NCBI GenBank assembly: GCA_963662155.1
Contig: OY759268.1
Coordinates: 4,975,701 to 5,039,700 of the forward strand
Length of the DNA stretch: 64,000 bases
Direction: 5' to 3'
Source: Lamellibrachia columna
Lineage: Eukaryota > Annelida > Polychaeta > Sabellida > Siboglinidae
The stretch's first letter is position 1, and every line of letters begins with the position of its first letter. The notes beneath the pieces are model-generated. The model did no database searches, had not been told where the DNA came from, and was given only the letters and a program-made list of their open reading frames with translations. Positions 35,860 through 46,734 of the stretch are shown here, piece by piece. The translations under genes and the position numbers were made by a program.

Positions 35860-36975
35860 GCAATCAGGGCTGTAAGCTAACACTGGCCCGGTGGCCAATG
35901 GCCTGTACTATCGCAATCAGTGCTGCAAGCTAACAATGGCCAGGTGGCCAATGGCCTGTACCATTGCAATCAGGGCTGCAAGCTAACACTGGCCCAGTGG
36001 TCAATGGCCGGTACTATCGCAATCAGTGCTGCAAGCTAACACTGGCCAGGTGGCCAATGGCCTGTACTATTGCAATCATGGCTGGAAGCTAACACTGGCC
36101 CTGTGGCCAATGGCCGGTACTATCGCAATCAGGGCTGAAAGCTAACACTGGCAAGGTGGCCAATGGCCTGTACTATTGCAATCAGGGCTGAAAGCTAACA
36201 CTGGCCTGGTGGCCAATGGCCTGTACTATTGCAATCAGGGCTGAAAGCTAACACTGGCCCGGTGGCCAATGACCGGTACTATCACAATCAGGGCTGAAAG
36301 CTAACACTGGCCCGGTGGCCAATGGTGTGTACTATTGCGATCAGGGCTGTAAGCTAACACCGGCTTGGTGGTTAATGGCCTGTACTAATGCAATCATGGC
36401 AGCAAGCTTAATGGCCTGTACTAATGCAATCATGGCTGCAAGCTAACACTGGCCCAGTGGCCAATGGCCTGTATTATTGCAATCAGGGCTGCAAATTAAC
36501 ACTGGCCTGGTGGCCAATGACCTGTATTATTGCAATCAGGGCTGAAAGCTAACACTGGCCCAGTGGCCAATGACCTGTATTATTGCAATCGGGCTGCAAG
36601 CTAACAATGGCCCGGTGGCCAATGACCTGTATTATTGCAATCAGGGCTGCAAGCTAACACTGGCCCGGTGGCCAATGGCCCGTACTATTGCAATTAGGGC
36701 TGCAACCTAACACCAGCCTGGTGGCCAATGGCCTGTACTATTGCAATCAGGGCTGTAAGCTAACACTGGCCCGGTGGCCAATGACTTGTATTACTGCAAT
36801 CAGGGCTGTAAGGTAACACTGGCCCGGTGGCCAATGACCTGTATTATTGTAATCAGGATTGCAAGCTAACACTGGACTGGTGGCTAATGACCTGTATTCC
36901 TGCAATCAGGGCTGCAAGTTAACACTGGCCCGGTGGCCAATGACCTGTATTATTGTAATCAGGACTGCAAGAAAT
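35860..36975. repeat. 53-bp minisatellite, block 1 (~21 copies)
   Basis: Unit: tactattgcaatcagggctg, then caagctaacactggcccggt, then ggccaatggcc. Intronic. The same array recurs at 38.54-39.50 kb and, short, at 41.09-41.35 kb. Confidence 0.95.
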
Positions 36976-37041
36976 GGATAAAATAAAATAAGTGTTTTTG
37001 GAAAAGCAGGTTGAAGGAGAAAAATAGGTACACATAAAATA

Positions 37042-37100
37042 GCGTCCTCTTTATGTCATCATGGTCAATCTTTAACAGCAAAATGTCTTGTCCTGACAAA
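37042..37100 (-). pseudogene. AARS2: Truncated copy of the 35.6-kb exon (block 1)
   Basis: Matches the first ~57 nt of the intact exon (gacaagacattttgctg, then ttgaccatgatgacata) with its flanking intron. It then breaks into unrelated sequence. Two bases at the acceptor junction are lost, so the frame is broken. Confidence 0.7.
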
Positions 37101-37555
37101 CTGTATAACGTAATCAGACTTCATGATTGACCTGCCACAGAGTCATCTTTTTCAAAATACGACCATCATATTTATTTTAGGATGGCCATAAAATTGTTAA
37201 GAGATGACTACGACTCGGATTTAGTTTATTGATTGATTTGAAATCAAATAATTTACAAAATACCTTGTAAGGATTACCATTAAAACATAAAATGTCACTA
37301 GCATGGGAACCACCCATTAAATAAACACAAACTCAATATGATGCAACTGTATAAGATGGCCAACAGCCCCACCTACTGGCTTGTCTAGTACTATTTTGCT
37401 GCATCAGATTCTGCGTCAAATAGTTTACTATAAAATTGTAATTTTTTAGATCCTAGAGATGCATTGACCTGTGCTGAGAACAACAACTGATCCATGCCAG
37501 TTCAAGCCAGTGCAAACCAGTTTAAACCAGCAGGTCTGCGCTTCACCACAACTAC

Positions 37556-37666
37556 CTTTTCAATGGCTTGAACTTCTTCCACCCATAGTGTCCTCTTCTG
37601 GCCAGTACTTGTCCACTGCCGGAGACGGTCAAGTTGTGACCTTAACCTTTTCCCATTGGCTATTGC
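37556..37666 (-). CDS. AARS2: AARS2-like exon, C-Ala coiled-coil start (copy 2)
   Basis: 111 nt, phase 0 to 0, acceptor aatgactttgtag, donor aag|gtagtt. It encodes AIANGKRLRSQLDRLRQWTS then TGQKRTLWVEEVQAIEK. It follows TGATARQ of the upstream exon exactly where TGAEAQ.A...ES.K..L begins in alanyl-tRNA synthetases. Identical in sequence to the 40088-40198 copy as far as I can compare. Confidence 0.7.
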
Positions 37667-38147
37667 CTACAAAGTCATTGAGGTCATTTTGGGTCAATAT
37701 ATCAAGGTGACAAATCATTTTTTTTTTAGAACAGTGCACTAAAGGACAACTTGTTGACATTGCTTGACAAACAACACTAAACAAGACGAATAATGGATTT
37801 TGTTTAATACTAAACAGACAAGATATTGATAGGAATGTTATCTTCAAACTGAAGGTAGACGAACTAGAGGGCATGGAGTAATCTTAATAAAAGTACAGTG
37901 TAAATTAGGAGTAAGAAAGTATTCCTTCTCATGGAATGGAACACGCTGCTTACTGATGATGTATCAATTTGGAAGTAGTGAGAATATATTTAAAAACATG
38001 ATTAATCTGACAGCGTAAACAGGATATGTGTTAAATATCAATATGCAATTACACTTATACATTTGATACAAGTATTACCATAATCGCAGCAATTAATTAT
38101 TATTACAATCTTAACCTAAAAAATGCCCAATCAGAATTCATACCCAC

Positions 38148-38256
38148 CTGCCTTGCTGTCGCGCCTGTCATGGCTATTACCATTTTTGTACCTTGCTTTA
38201 TACCCAGGAAGTTGGTTACCACTAGCGCCCCCAGGTGGCCAGTGTTGTGAACATGT
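38148..38256 (-). CDS. AARS2: AARS2-like exon, zinc-site to C-Ala linker (copy 2)
   Basis: 109 nt, entering in phase 2 and leaving in phase 0. Acceptor cattcttcag, donor cag|gtgggt. It supplies the last base of the Ser in CGGSH, then HVHNTGHLGALVVTNFLGIK and QGTKMVIAMTGATARQ. In the family CGGTH..NT..IG.F.I....I..G.RRI.AVTG is the editing-domain end. Here Thr is Ser and the Arg pair is KM. Same as the 40684-40792 copy. Confidence 0.78.
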
Positions 38257-38539
38257 CTGAAGAATGAGATTATACAAACCCATTGTGTACGAGTGGATAA
38301 GTTATTATCTTGTTAGTCTCTTGTATTTTATACACAGATGCTATTGATATTACAGTGAAACAATACATCAAATTATAGATTATTAATTTTATTTATTTAT
38401 TGACCTAACATCAACAATCATCAAATAGAGTAGCTTCATTCACAGATTCAGCAATTTTAATTAACTACCTCCAAAGCTACGCAATACCGACGCCCATCAA
38501 TTACGAGTTGGGACTGTTTTCCTGGCTCTTCACTATTCT

Positions 38540-39505
38540 GTGATACTATTGCAATCAGGGCTGCAACCTAACACTGGCCCAGTGGTCAATGGCCGGTACT
38601 ATCGCAATCAGTGCTGCAAGCTAACACTGGCCAGGTGGCCAATGGCCTGTACTATTGCAATCATGGCTGGAAGGTAACACTGGCCCTGTGGCCAATGGCC
38701 GGTACTATCGCAATCAGGGCTGAAAGCTAACACTGGCCTGGTGGCCAATGGCCTGTACTATTGCAATCAGGGCTGAAAGCTAACACTGGCCCGGTGGCCA
38801 ATGACCGGTACTATCACAATCAGGGCTGAAAGCTAACACTGGCCCGGTGGCCAATGGTGTGTACTATTGCAATCAGGGCTGTAAGCTAACACCAGCCTGG
38901 TGGTTAATGGCCTGTACTAATGCAATCATGGCAGCAAGCTTAATGGCCTGTACTAATGCAATCATGGCTGCAAGCTAACACTGGCCCAGTGGCCAATGGC
39001 CTGTATTATTGCAATCAGGGCTGCAAATTAACACTGGCCTGGTGGCCAATGACCTGTATTATTGCAATCAGGGCTGAAAGCTAACACTGGCCCAGTGGCC
39101 AATGACCTGTATTATTGCAATCGGGCTGCAAGCTAACAATGGCCCGGTGGCCAATGACCTGTATTATTGCAATCAGGGCTGCAAGCTAACACTGGCCCGG
39201 TGGCCAATGGCCCGTACTATTGCAATCAGGGCTGCAACCTAACACCAGCCTGGTGGCCAATGGCCTGTACTATTGCAATCAGGGCTGTAAGCTAACACTG
39301 GCCCGGTGGCCAATGACTTGTATTACTGCAATCAGGGCTGTAAGGTAACACTGGCCCGGTGGCCAATGACCTGTATTATTGTAATCAGGATTGCAAGCTA
39401 ACACTGGACTGGTGGCTAATGACCTGTATTCCTGCAATCAGGGCTGCAAGTTAACACTGGCCCGGTGGCCAATGACCTGTATTATTGTAATCAGGGCTGC
39501 AAGAA
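38540..39505. repeat. 53-bp minisatellite, block 2
   Basis: Same unit and nearly the same order of variants as block 1, as expected from the segmental duplication. Confidence 0.95.
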
Positions 39506-39573
39506 ATGGATAAAATAAAATAAGTGTTTTTGGAAAAGCAGGTTGAAGGAGAGAAATAGGTACACATAAAATA

Positions 39574-39632
39574 GCGTCCTCTTTATGTCATCATGGTCAA
39601 TCTTTGACAGCAAAATGTCTTGTCCTGACAAA
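39574..39632 (-). pseudogene. AARS2: Truncated copy of the 35.6-kb exon (block 2)
   Basis: Same break and same lost junction bases as the block 1 copy, so the truncation predates the 2.53-kb duplication. Confidence 0.7.
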
Positions 39633-40087
39633 CTGTATAACGTAATCAGACTTCATGATTGACCTGCCACAGAGTCATCTTTTTCAAAATACGACCATCA
39701 TATTTATTTTAGGATGGCCATAAAATTGTTAAGAGATGACTACGACTCGGATTTAGTTTACTGATTGATTTGAAATCAAATAATTTACAAAATACCTTGT
39801 AAGGATTACCATTAAAACATAAAATGTCACTAGCATGGGATCCACCCATTAAATAAACACAAACTCAATATGATGCAACTGTATAAGATGGCCAACAGCC
39901 CCACCTACTGGCTTATCTAGTACTATTTTGCTGCATCAGATTCTGCATCAAATAGTTTACTATAAAATTGTAATATTTTAGATCCTAGAGATGCATTGAC
40001 CTGTGCTGAGAACAACAACTGATCCATGCCAGTTCAAGCCAGTGCAAACCAGTTTAAACCAGCAGGTCTGCGCTTCACCACAACTAC

Positions 40088-40198
40088 CTTTTCAATGGCT
40101 TGAACTTCTTCCACCCATAGTGTCCTCTTCTGGCCAGTACTTGTCCACTGCCGGAGACGGTCAAGTTGTGACCTTAACCTTTTCCCATTGGCTATTGC
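40088..40198 (-). CDS. AARS2: AARS2-like exon, C-Ala coiled-coil start (copy 1)
   Basis: Duplicate of 37556-37666 with intact splice borders and frame. It is the first copy met when reading along the minus strand. Confidence 0.7.
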
Positions 40199-40683
40199 CT
40201 ACAAAGTCATTGAGGTCATTTTGGGTCAATATATCAAGGTGACAAATCATTTTTTTTTTAGAACAGTGCACTAAAGGACAACTTGTTGACATTGCTTGAC
40301 AAACAACACTAAACAAGACGAATAAGATGGATTTTGTTTAATACTAAACAGACAAGATATTGATAGGAATGTTATCTTCAAACTGAAGGTAGACGAACTA
40401 GAGGGCATGGAGTAATCTTAATAAAAGTACAGTGTAAATTAGGAGTAAGAAAGTATTCCTTCTCATGGAATGGAACACGCTGCTTACTGATGATGTATCA
40501 ATTTGGAAGTAGTGAGAATATATTTAAAAACATGATTAATCTGACAGCGTAAACAGGATATAAGTGTTAAATGTCAATATGCAATTACACTTATACATTT
40601 GATACAAGTATTACCATAATCGCAGCAATTAATTATTATTACAATCTTAACCTAAAAAATGCCCAATCAGAATTCATACCCAC

Positions 40684-40792
40684 CTGCCTTGCTGTCGCGC
40701 CTGTCATGGCTATTACCATTTTTGTACCTTGCTTTATACCCAGGAAGTTGGTTACCACTAGCGCCCCCAGGTGGCCAGTGTTGTGAACATGT
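40684..40792 (-). CDS. AARS2: AARS2-like exon, zinc-site to C-Ala linker (copy 1)
   Basis: Duplicate of 38148-38256 with intact borders. With its partner exon the cassette is 109+111=220 nt. Using both cassettes would therefore shift the frame, and the second pass reaches a TGA within the 111-nt exon. Confidence 0.78.
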
Positions 40793-41089
40793 CTGAAGAA
40801 TGAGATTATACAAACCCATTGTGTACGAGTGGATAAGTTATTATCTTGTTAGTCTCTTGTATTTTATACACAGATGCTATTGATATTACAGTGAAACAAT
40901 ACATCAAATTATAGATTATTAATTTTATTTATTTATTGACCTAACATCAACAATCATCAAATAGAGTAGCTTCATTCACAGATTCAGCAATTTTAATTAA
41001 CTACCTCCAAAGCTACGCAATACCGACGCCCATCAATTACGAGTTGGGACTGTTTTCCTGGCTCTTCACTATTCTGTGATACTATTGCA

Positions 41090-41352
41090 ATCAGGGCTGC
41101 AACCTAACACTGGCCCGGTGGCCAATGGCCCATACTATCGCAATCAGGGCTGCAAGCTAACACTGGCCCGGTGACCAATGGCCCATACTATCGCAATCAG
41201 GGCTGCAAGCTAACACTGGCCCGGTGGCCAATGGCCCATACTATCGCAATCAGGGCTGCAAGCTAACACTGGCCCGGTGGCCAATGGCCCATACTATCGC
41301 AATCAGGGCCGCAAGCTAACACTGTCCCGGTAGCCAATGGCCGGTACTATTG
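41090..41352. repeat. 53-bp minisatellite, block 3 (~5 copies)
   Basis: Same unit family with the ggcccatactatcgcaatca variant, more uniform than blocks 1 and 2. Confidence 0.93.
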
Positions 41353-41799
41353 CACTTGGGCCAGTTCTGTCTGTCAGGTCACCAGCCCATGTGGCTTTTG
41401 TATCCTTCAATATTGCAATTTTTAACACTTTTTATATTCATTCATAAAAAAGTTCAATAAATCTCATCCTGAGTTCTGATATAGCAACTGAACCACTCTG
41501 TTGATGACCGGATGAAGGAAAACACGGCAGTTAGTAATGAAGAGGCATTGGTATGTCTGGGCTTGGGGCAAGTTGACTAGATGAGTGACACTTGAATAGA
41601 AAATATGAAACCGATTTACCTACAATACCTCATAATTAACAAGATATGGATAAAATAAAACAGGTGTTTTGGGAAGAGCAGGTTGAAGGAGAGAAATAGG
41701 TACACCTAAAATAAATCCAAAATAGAAATGTCAATGGGAAAATGGAAGGAACAATTAAAGAAAGCCACAGATAGTGAGAATATTTAAAGATCCACTTAC
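41353..41799. other. Intronic sequence with a third copy of the array-flanking segment
   Basis: 41640-41715 (gatatggataaaataaaaca, then gagcaggttgaaggagagaa) matches 36.97-37.04 and 39.50-39.57 kb. It marks a third, partly degraded duplication boundary. Confidence 0.6.
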
Positions 41800-41912
41800 G
41801 ATCCTCCACAGAGTTCAACCGAGTGCTGTAGGCCGAGTTCACTTTTTGGATCCGTCAGCAGTTCGTTGACAGGGACACCGAGCGAAACCACACAGACGGA
41901 GGTCGGATAAAC
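41800..41912 (-). CDS. AARS2: AARS2-like exon, GVPV...VELCGG segment
   Basis: 113 nt, phase 0 in and phase 2 out. Acceptor ccccatag, donor gatc|gtaagt. It encodes VYPTSVCVVSLGVPVNELLT then DPKSELGLQHSVELCGG. This matches the family pattern VYPDPVRVVS.GVPV..LL.DP....L..SVE.C.GTH, including the zinc-ligand Cys. The next exon supplies Ser-His. This is the strongest single homology in the locus. Confidence 0.88.
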
Positions 41913-42344
41913 CTATGGGGGAGAGATGGTTACATTAGTGTTGTTCCGATTAATCGATTTAGTCGATGATTGACTGGTTCATCCTTTTGATCAATGAGTT
42001 GATCACAATCTTGTATGATAGATCAGCTTTGATTATATTCATTCTGAATGTCATTCCCCATCGATCCATGACTTATTTGACAGTGAATCACAGAGATTGT
42101 GACAAGAGAGTGTGAACGAACATTGCAGGAAGATAGAAAACTTCTGATTGGCTATTCTGCCCCTTTCTCCTGGTTACTGACCAATAAAAGCCTCCGTATT
42201 ATTAACCAGTGACATTTATCAAATATATTGATTAACTGTTATGATCAATCATTAATTGGTTAGATAATCCAATGATTGATGATATTTACCAATTCCCAAC
42301 ATAGTATACATTCATATGATTCCTACAAGTCCGCGGGATGTATG
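41913..42344. other. Unique intronic sequence
   Basis: Several loose gattgat/aatcaat repeats at 41.94-42.28 kb. No exon of the editing domain was found here. Confidence 0.3.
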
Positions 42345-42568
42345 GAAAACCTTAAGAAAGTTTGGGAAGTTGTCAAGAAGTGTGGGAAGCCTTGGGAAGT
42401 GTGGGAAACCTTAGAAAAGTTTGGGAAGTCCTCAAGAAGTGTGGGAAGCCTTGGGAAGTGTGGGAAACCTAAAAAAGTTTGGGAAGTCCTCAAGAAGTGT
42501 GGGAAGCCTTAGGAAGTGTGGGAAACCTTAGAGAAGTTTGGGAAGTCCTCAAGAAGTGTGGGAAGCCG
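42345..42568. repeat. ~59-bp minisatellite (tttgggaagtcctcaagaag), ~4 copies
   Basis: Spacings of 60, 58 and 59 bp, each unit itself built from three ggaagt/ggaaac sub-repeats. Confidence 0.9.
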
Positions 42569-42595
42569 GACTAGGGTGACTACTGAGTAGGGTGA

Positions 42596-42762
42596 CCACT
42601 GATCAGCCCCAGGACACTATTGAACAACAACCAACAACAGCCCCAGGACACTATTCAACAACAACCAACAACAGCCCCATGACACTATTGAACAACCAAC
42701 AACAGCTCCAGGACACTACTGAACAACAACCAACAACAGCCCCCGGACACTGTACACAAATC
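42596..42762. repeat. ~35-bp minisatellite (ccccaggacactattgaaca), ~5 copies
   Basis: CAA-rich units that directly precede the 69-bp array. Confidence 0.88.
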
Positions 42763-42774
42763 AATACTAGCCAC

Positions 42775-44965
42775 AGGACAACAGCCGTACATGAACTAGT
42801 CTCACCCCTTTATAAAGGGAGTAAGTAAAGGGATAACAGCTGGGGTGGTGCAGCCGTACATAAACTAGTCTCACCCCTTTATAAAGGGAGCAAATAAAGA
42901 GATAACAGCTGGGGTGGTGCAGTAGTACATGAACTAGTCTCACTCCTTTATAAAGGGAGTAAGGAAAGAAATAACAGCTGGGATGGTGCAGTAGTACATG
43001 AACTAGTCTCACCCCATTATAAAGGGAGCAAGGAAAGAGATAACAGCTGGGATGGTGCAGTAGTACATGAACTAGTCTCACCCCATTATAAAGGGAGCAA
43101 GGAAAGAGATAACAGCTGGGATGGTGCAGTAGTACATGAACTAGTCTCACTCCTTTATAAAGGGAGCAAGGAAAGAGATAACAGCTGGGGTGGTGCAGTA
43201 GTACATGAACTAGTCTCACTCCTTTATAAAGGGAGTAAGGAAAGAGATAATAGCTGGGGTAGTGCAGTAGTACATCAACTAGTCTCACTCCTTTATCAAG
43301 GGAGTAAGGAAAGAGATAACAGCTGGGGTGATGCAGTAGTACATGAACTAGTCTCACCCCTTTATAAAGGGAGTAAGTAAAGGGATAACAGCTGGGGTGG
43401 TGCAGTAGTACATGAACTAGTCTCACTCCTTTATAAAGGGAGTAAAGAAAGAGATAATAGCTGGGGTAGTGCAGTAGTACATGAACTAGTCTCACTCCTT
43501 TATAAAGGGAGTAAGTAAAGGGATAACAGCTGGGGTGGTGCAGTAGTACATGAACTAGTCTCACTCCTTTATAAAGGGAGTAAGGAAAGAGATAACAGCT
43601 GGGGTGGTGCAGTAGTACATGAACTAGTCTCACTCCTTTATAAAGGGAGTAAGGAAAGAGATAACAGCTGGGGTGATGCAGTAGTACATGAACTAGTATC
43701 ACCCCTTTATAAAGGGAGTAAGTAAAGGGATAACAGCTGGGGTGGTGCAGCCGTACATAAACTAGTCTCACCCCTTTATAAAGGGAGCAAGGAAAGAGAT
43801 AACAGCTGGGGTGGTGCAGCAGTACATAAACTAGTATCACCCCTTTATAAAGGGAGCAAGGAAAGAGATAACAGCTGGGATGGTGCAGCAGTACATGAAC
43901 TAGTCTCACTCCTTTATAAAAGAGTAAGGAAAGAGATAACAGTTGGGGTGGTGCAGCAGTACATGACCTAGTCTCACCCCTTTATAAAGGGAGTAAGGAA
44001 AGGGATAACAGCTGGGATGGTGCAGTAGTACATGAACTAGTCTCACTCCTTTATCAAGGGAATAAGGAAAGGGATAACAGCTGGGGTGGTGCAGTAGTAC
44101 ATGAACTAGTCTCACTCCTTTATAAAGGGAGTAAGGAAAGGAATAACAGCTGGGGTAGTGCAGTAGTACATAAACTAGTCTCACTCCTTTATAAAGGGAG
44201 TAAGGAAACAGATAAAAGCTGGGGCGGTGCACTAGTACATGAACTAGTCTCACACCTTTATAAAGGGAGCAAGGAAAGCGATAACAGCTGGGGTAGTGCA
44301 GTAGTACATGAACTAGTCTCACTCCTTTATAAAGGGAGTAAGTAAAGAGATAACAGCTGGGGTGGTGCAGCCGTACATGAACTAGTCTCACCCCTTTATA
44401 AAGGGAGTAAGGAAAGAGATAACAGCTGGGGTGGTGCAGCCGTACATGAACTAGTCTCACTCCTTTATAAAGGGAGTAAGGAAAGAGATAACAGCTCGGG
44501 TGGTGCAGCCGTACATGAACTAGTCTCACTCCTTTATAAAGGGAGTAAGGAAAGAGATAACAGCTGGGGTGATGCAGTAGTACATGAACTAGTCTCACTC
44601 CTTTATAAAGGGAGTAAGGAAAGAGATTACAGCTGGGGTAGTGCAGTAGTACATGAACTAGTCTCACTCCTTTATAAAGGGAGTAAGGAAAGAGATAACA
44701 GCTGGGGTGGTGCAGCCGTACATGAACTAGTCTCACTCCTTTATAAAGGGAGTAAGGAAAGAGATAACAGCTGGGGTGATGCAGCCGTACATGAACTAGT
44801 CTCACTCCTTTATAAAGGGAGTAAGGAAAGAGATAATAGCTGGGGTAGTGCAGTAGTACATGAACTAGTCTCACTCCTTTATAAAGGGAGTAAGGAAAAG
44901 GATAACAGCTGGGGTAGTGCAGCCGTTTATGAACTAGTCTCACCCTTTTATATAGGACGCAACGA
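42775..44965. repeat. 69-bp minisatellite, ~32 copies
   Basis: Unit: ctagtctcactcctttataa, then agggagtaaggaaagagata, then acagctggggtggtgcagta. 69 bp is 23 codons, so the minus strand stays open for 380 and 362 codons (YKGVRLVHVLLHHPSCYLFP), joined by one indel near 43,915. The frames fit no family and lie in an AARS2-like intron. Confidence 0.95.
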
Positions 44966-45026
44966 GTAAGCAGATAGTATCTTGATGGAAACATATAGTG
45001 GTTGAGTACTTTTAGACTGTTGACTA

Positions 45027-45143
45027 TCCCTCGAATCCCTTGGTGTTGAGACCAAGACCTCGGTCCTCAGTCAGGTCCTGGAGGATGTGGACTGGCACAT
45101 GGACCCCCAAACCGTCCCCTCTCCAGTTCTAGGATCTGGTCCC
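45027..45143 (-). pseudogene. AARS2: AARS2-like exon with probable 1-nt frameshift
   Basis: Acceptor cttctgttccag at 45144 onward gives GDQILELERGRFGG in the phase required by the upstream exon. The other frame, past a five-G run near 45.09 kb, reads VHVPVHILQDLTEDRGLGLN then TKGFEG and a TAG. That segment aligns without gaps to the GLPLDMVELMLEEKG-type stretch of animal AARS2. Removing one G would join the two. A donor is not clear. Confidence 0.55.
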
Positions 45144-45490
45144 CTGGAACAGAAGGACCATCACCTGGTTACTACACCTGCCACTATGTGACACCACACA
45201 TGCACAGTAGTATTGCCATTGTCCACTGAGTGGCACTACGTATATACTAATACTGTCATTGTCCACCAGGCGGCACTACATAGTATCAACTGACAATCTG
45301 ACCGTTCTGTTTAATTTGAATGTTTCGCCTGAAATATCATGTCTACATTGCATGCTGAATGGCAAGTTTGATATTCAGACATATATATATTTTTTTATTT
45401 TATGACTTTCAAAAGCCACTTTCAAGACAAGATCAAATGTGTTTTCAAGCCTTTATAAATTTAAGATTCCACACACGCCAACATACGTAC
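45144..45490. other. Intronic sequence with a ~40-bp direct repeat
   Basis: gtcattgtccaccaggcggc near 45.25 kb repeats the attgccattgtccactgagt segment near 45.21 kb. Otherwise nothing. Confidence 0.35.
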
Positions 45491-45602
45491 CAGTGAGACA
45501 GGAAACAGGCCCGTATTTGTTGAGGGCCTTCGCAAGGGCCTTGTTACCCTCTCCTATAACCTGCAAGTAGCGATCCTCTTCTTCGTCTATAATCATCTGT
45601 GT
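45491..45602 (-). CDS. AARS2: AARS2-like exon, IIDEEE linker helix
   Basis: 112 nt, phase 0 in and phase 1 out. Acceptor gttctgttacag, donor ctg|gtacgt. It encodes TQMIIDEEEDRYLQVIGEGN then KALAKALNKYGPVSCLT. This parallels the family II.EEE..FL..L..G......K.L..LG. Open. Confidence 0.82.
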
Positions 45603-46133
45603 CTGTAACAGAACCTCTCACCAACAAGCTTCGAGTTGATTTCAGGGTTTACAAGTAACACACACAAAGTAATAGGCATAGTTCTGTATTTTATGTATTT
45701 TTTACATTACAAGTATTTTATAAACATTACCTATGAAATAACTCAATTTGGCAAATGTAGCCCGCTTCAGTGTTTAAAAAGTTGGATAACTGTCATTAAT
45801 TTATAAACACATTTCATACGCATAACACGTTGAACATTTCAACTTGTGTAGTATATAAGCGAGTTTATTTGATGCAAACCAAAAATCTAGTTGTATCATC
45901 CTCAGTTGAGTCAGTGGATGTGATAGTGATTTGAAATATAAATAGTGCCTGCAGTATCCACCAGGGGTTGACTTACGTAGAAACCGCCGGGGATACGGAG
46001 ATGACTGAACATTACTAACTTTTCAAAAGCAACAGGTTATCTACATCACTATTATTGTTTGTTGTTATTGTTGTTGTCGTTACTGTTGTCGTTGTCCTTG
46101 ATGTTGTCGTTGCTGTTGTTTTTTATTACAAAC
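45603..46133. other. Intronic sequence
   Basis: A (tgttgtcgttg)-type low-complexity stretch lies at 46.05-46.12 kb. Nothing else. Confidence 0.35.
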
Positions 46134-46210
46134 ATCTGCAGGATTCCTCTATACTTCTGGGAACGCTTCACCCTGAAACACAACATTTGCAGTTTTAAGG
46201 GCCACTAGAC
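46134..46210 (-). pseudogene. AARS2: AARS2-like exon with in-frame TAG
   Basis: 77 nt, acceptor ttctcttcag, donor gat|gtttgt. It encodes LVALKTANVVFQGEAFPEV, stop, RNPAD. The family reads LV.VVV..LGDA.PEL.RN at this point. The stop (TAG, 46149-46151) falls where AARS2 often has Gln, so a CAG to TAG change is likely. Entry phase 1 and exit phase 0 match the neighbouring exons. Confidence 0.7.
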
Positions 46211-46572
46211 CTGAAGAGAAGAGGAAAGGTAACACTCGGAAATATAAGAGTACATATTTTGGATCATTGACAGTCAGAAACATGACATGTCTAACCAGTT
46301 GCACGCACCCACACGCGCACGCACGCACGCACACACATACAATTATATAGTTTCCAAAGTTCATGCAAACATTAATTTACCCATCCATGCATGTGATTTC
46401 ACATAAGATCTTGAAATTTATTACAGCTGATTCTATCATGTGCAGTATTTGGAATCAAACAAATAAAACAAGGCTTTCATGTGACCGACCACTGAGAAGC
46501 GCCACCTGCCTGTCGGTGTCAGTAACAAACACAATGGCACGGTTTGAATCACAGTCATTTTGTTAAACTTAC

Positions 46573-46648
46573 CAACTGTCACATGGGAAGGAAGTTTGAA
46601 ATGTACATGGATGAGACTGTAACGGTAAAAGTCGTAGGTGCCTTCTGC
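46573..46648 (-). CDS. AARS2: AARS2-like exon, YR....H segment (diverged)
   Basis: 76 nt, acceptor cattgacatcag, strong donor gttg|gtaagt. It encodes AEGTYDFYRYSLIHVHFKLP then SHVTV. The spacing AE..D..YR....H.R parallels DTAYRV.ADHIR of the family, but several conserved residues are replaced. The donor phase fits the next exon. The RRILRR segment expected next was not found. Confidence 0.45.
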
Positions 46649-46734
46649 CTGATGTCAATGCCAGGGGAAGTCAGGGGTCACCTCAAAACACTGATGTATG
46701 ACACTGCACAAAATTGGTTTTGTTGGGGGGTTAG

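Larger units (their letters stand above)
35980..41095. repeat. 2.53-kb tandem segmental duplication carrying two AARS2-like exons
   Basis: About 35.98-38.56 kb and 38.56-41.09 kb align almost base for base by eye at an offset of 2,532-2,536 bp (2,584 where one 53-bp unit is lost). Each block holds a 53-bp array, a truncated exon copy, a decayed LINE-like 3' tail (near 37.2-37.35 and 39.73-39.88), a 111-nt exon and a 109-nt exon. Confidence 0.9.

Noticed and set aside
42767..44994. 380- and 362-codon minus-strand ORFs as a repeat protein
   Set aside because: They follow from a stop-free 69-bp unit (23 codons) inside an intron, broken by one indel, with no start context or family match.
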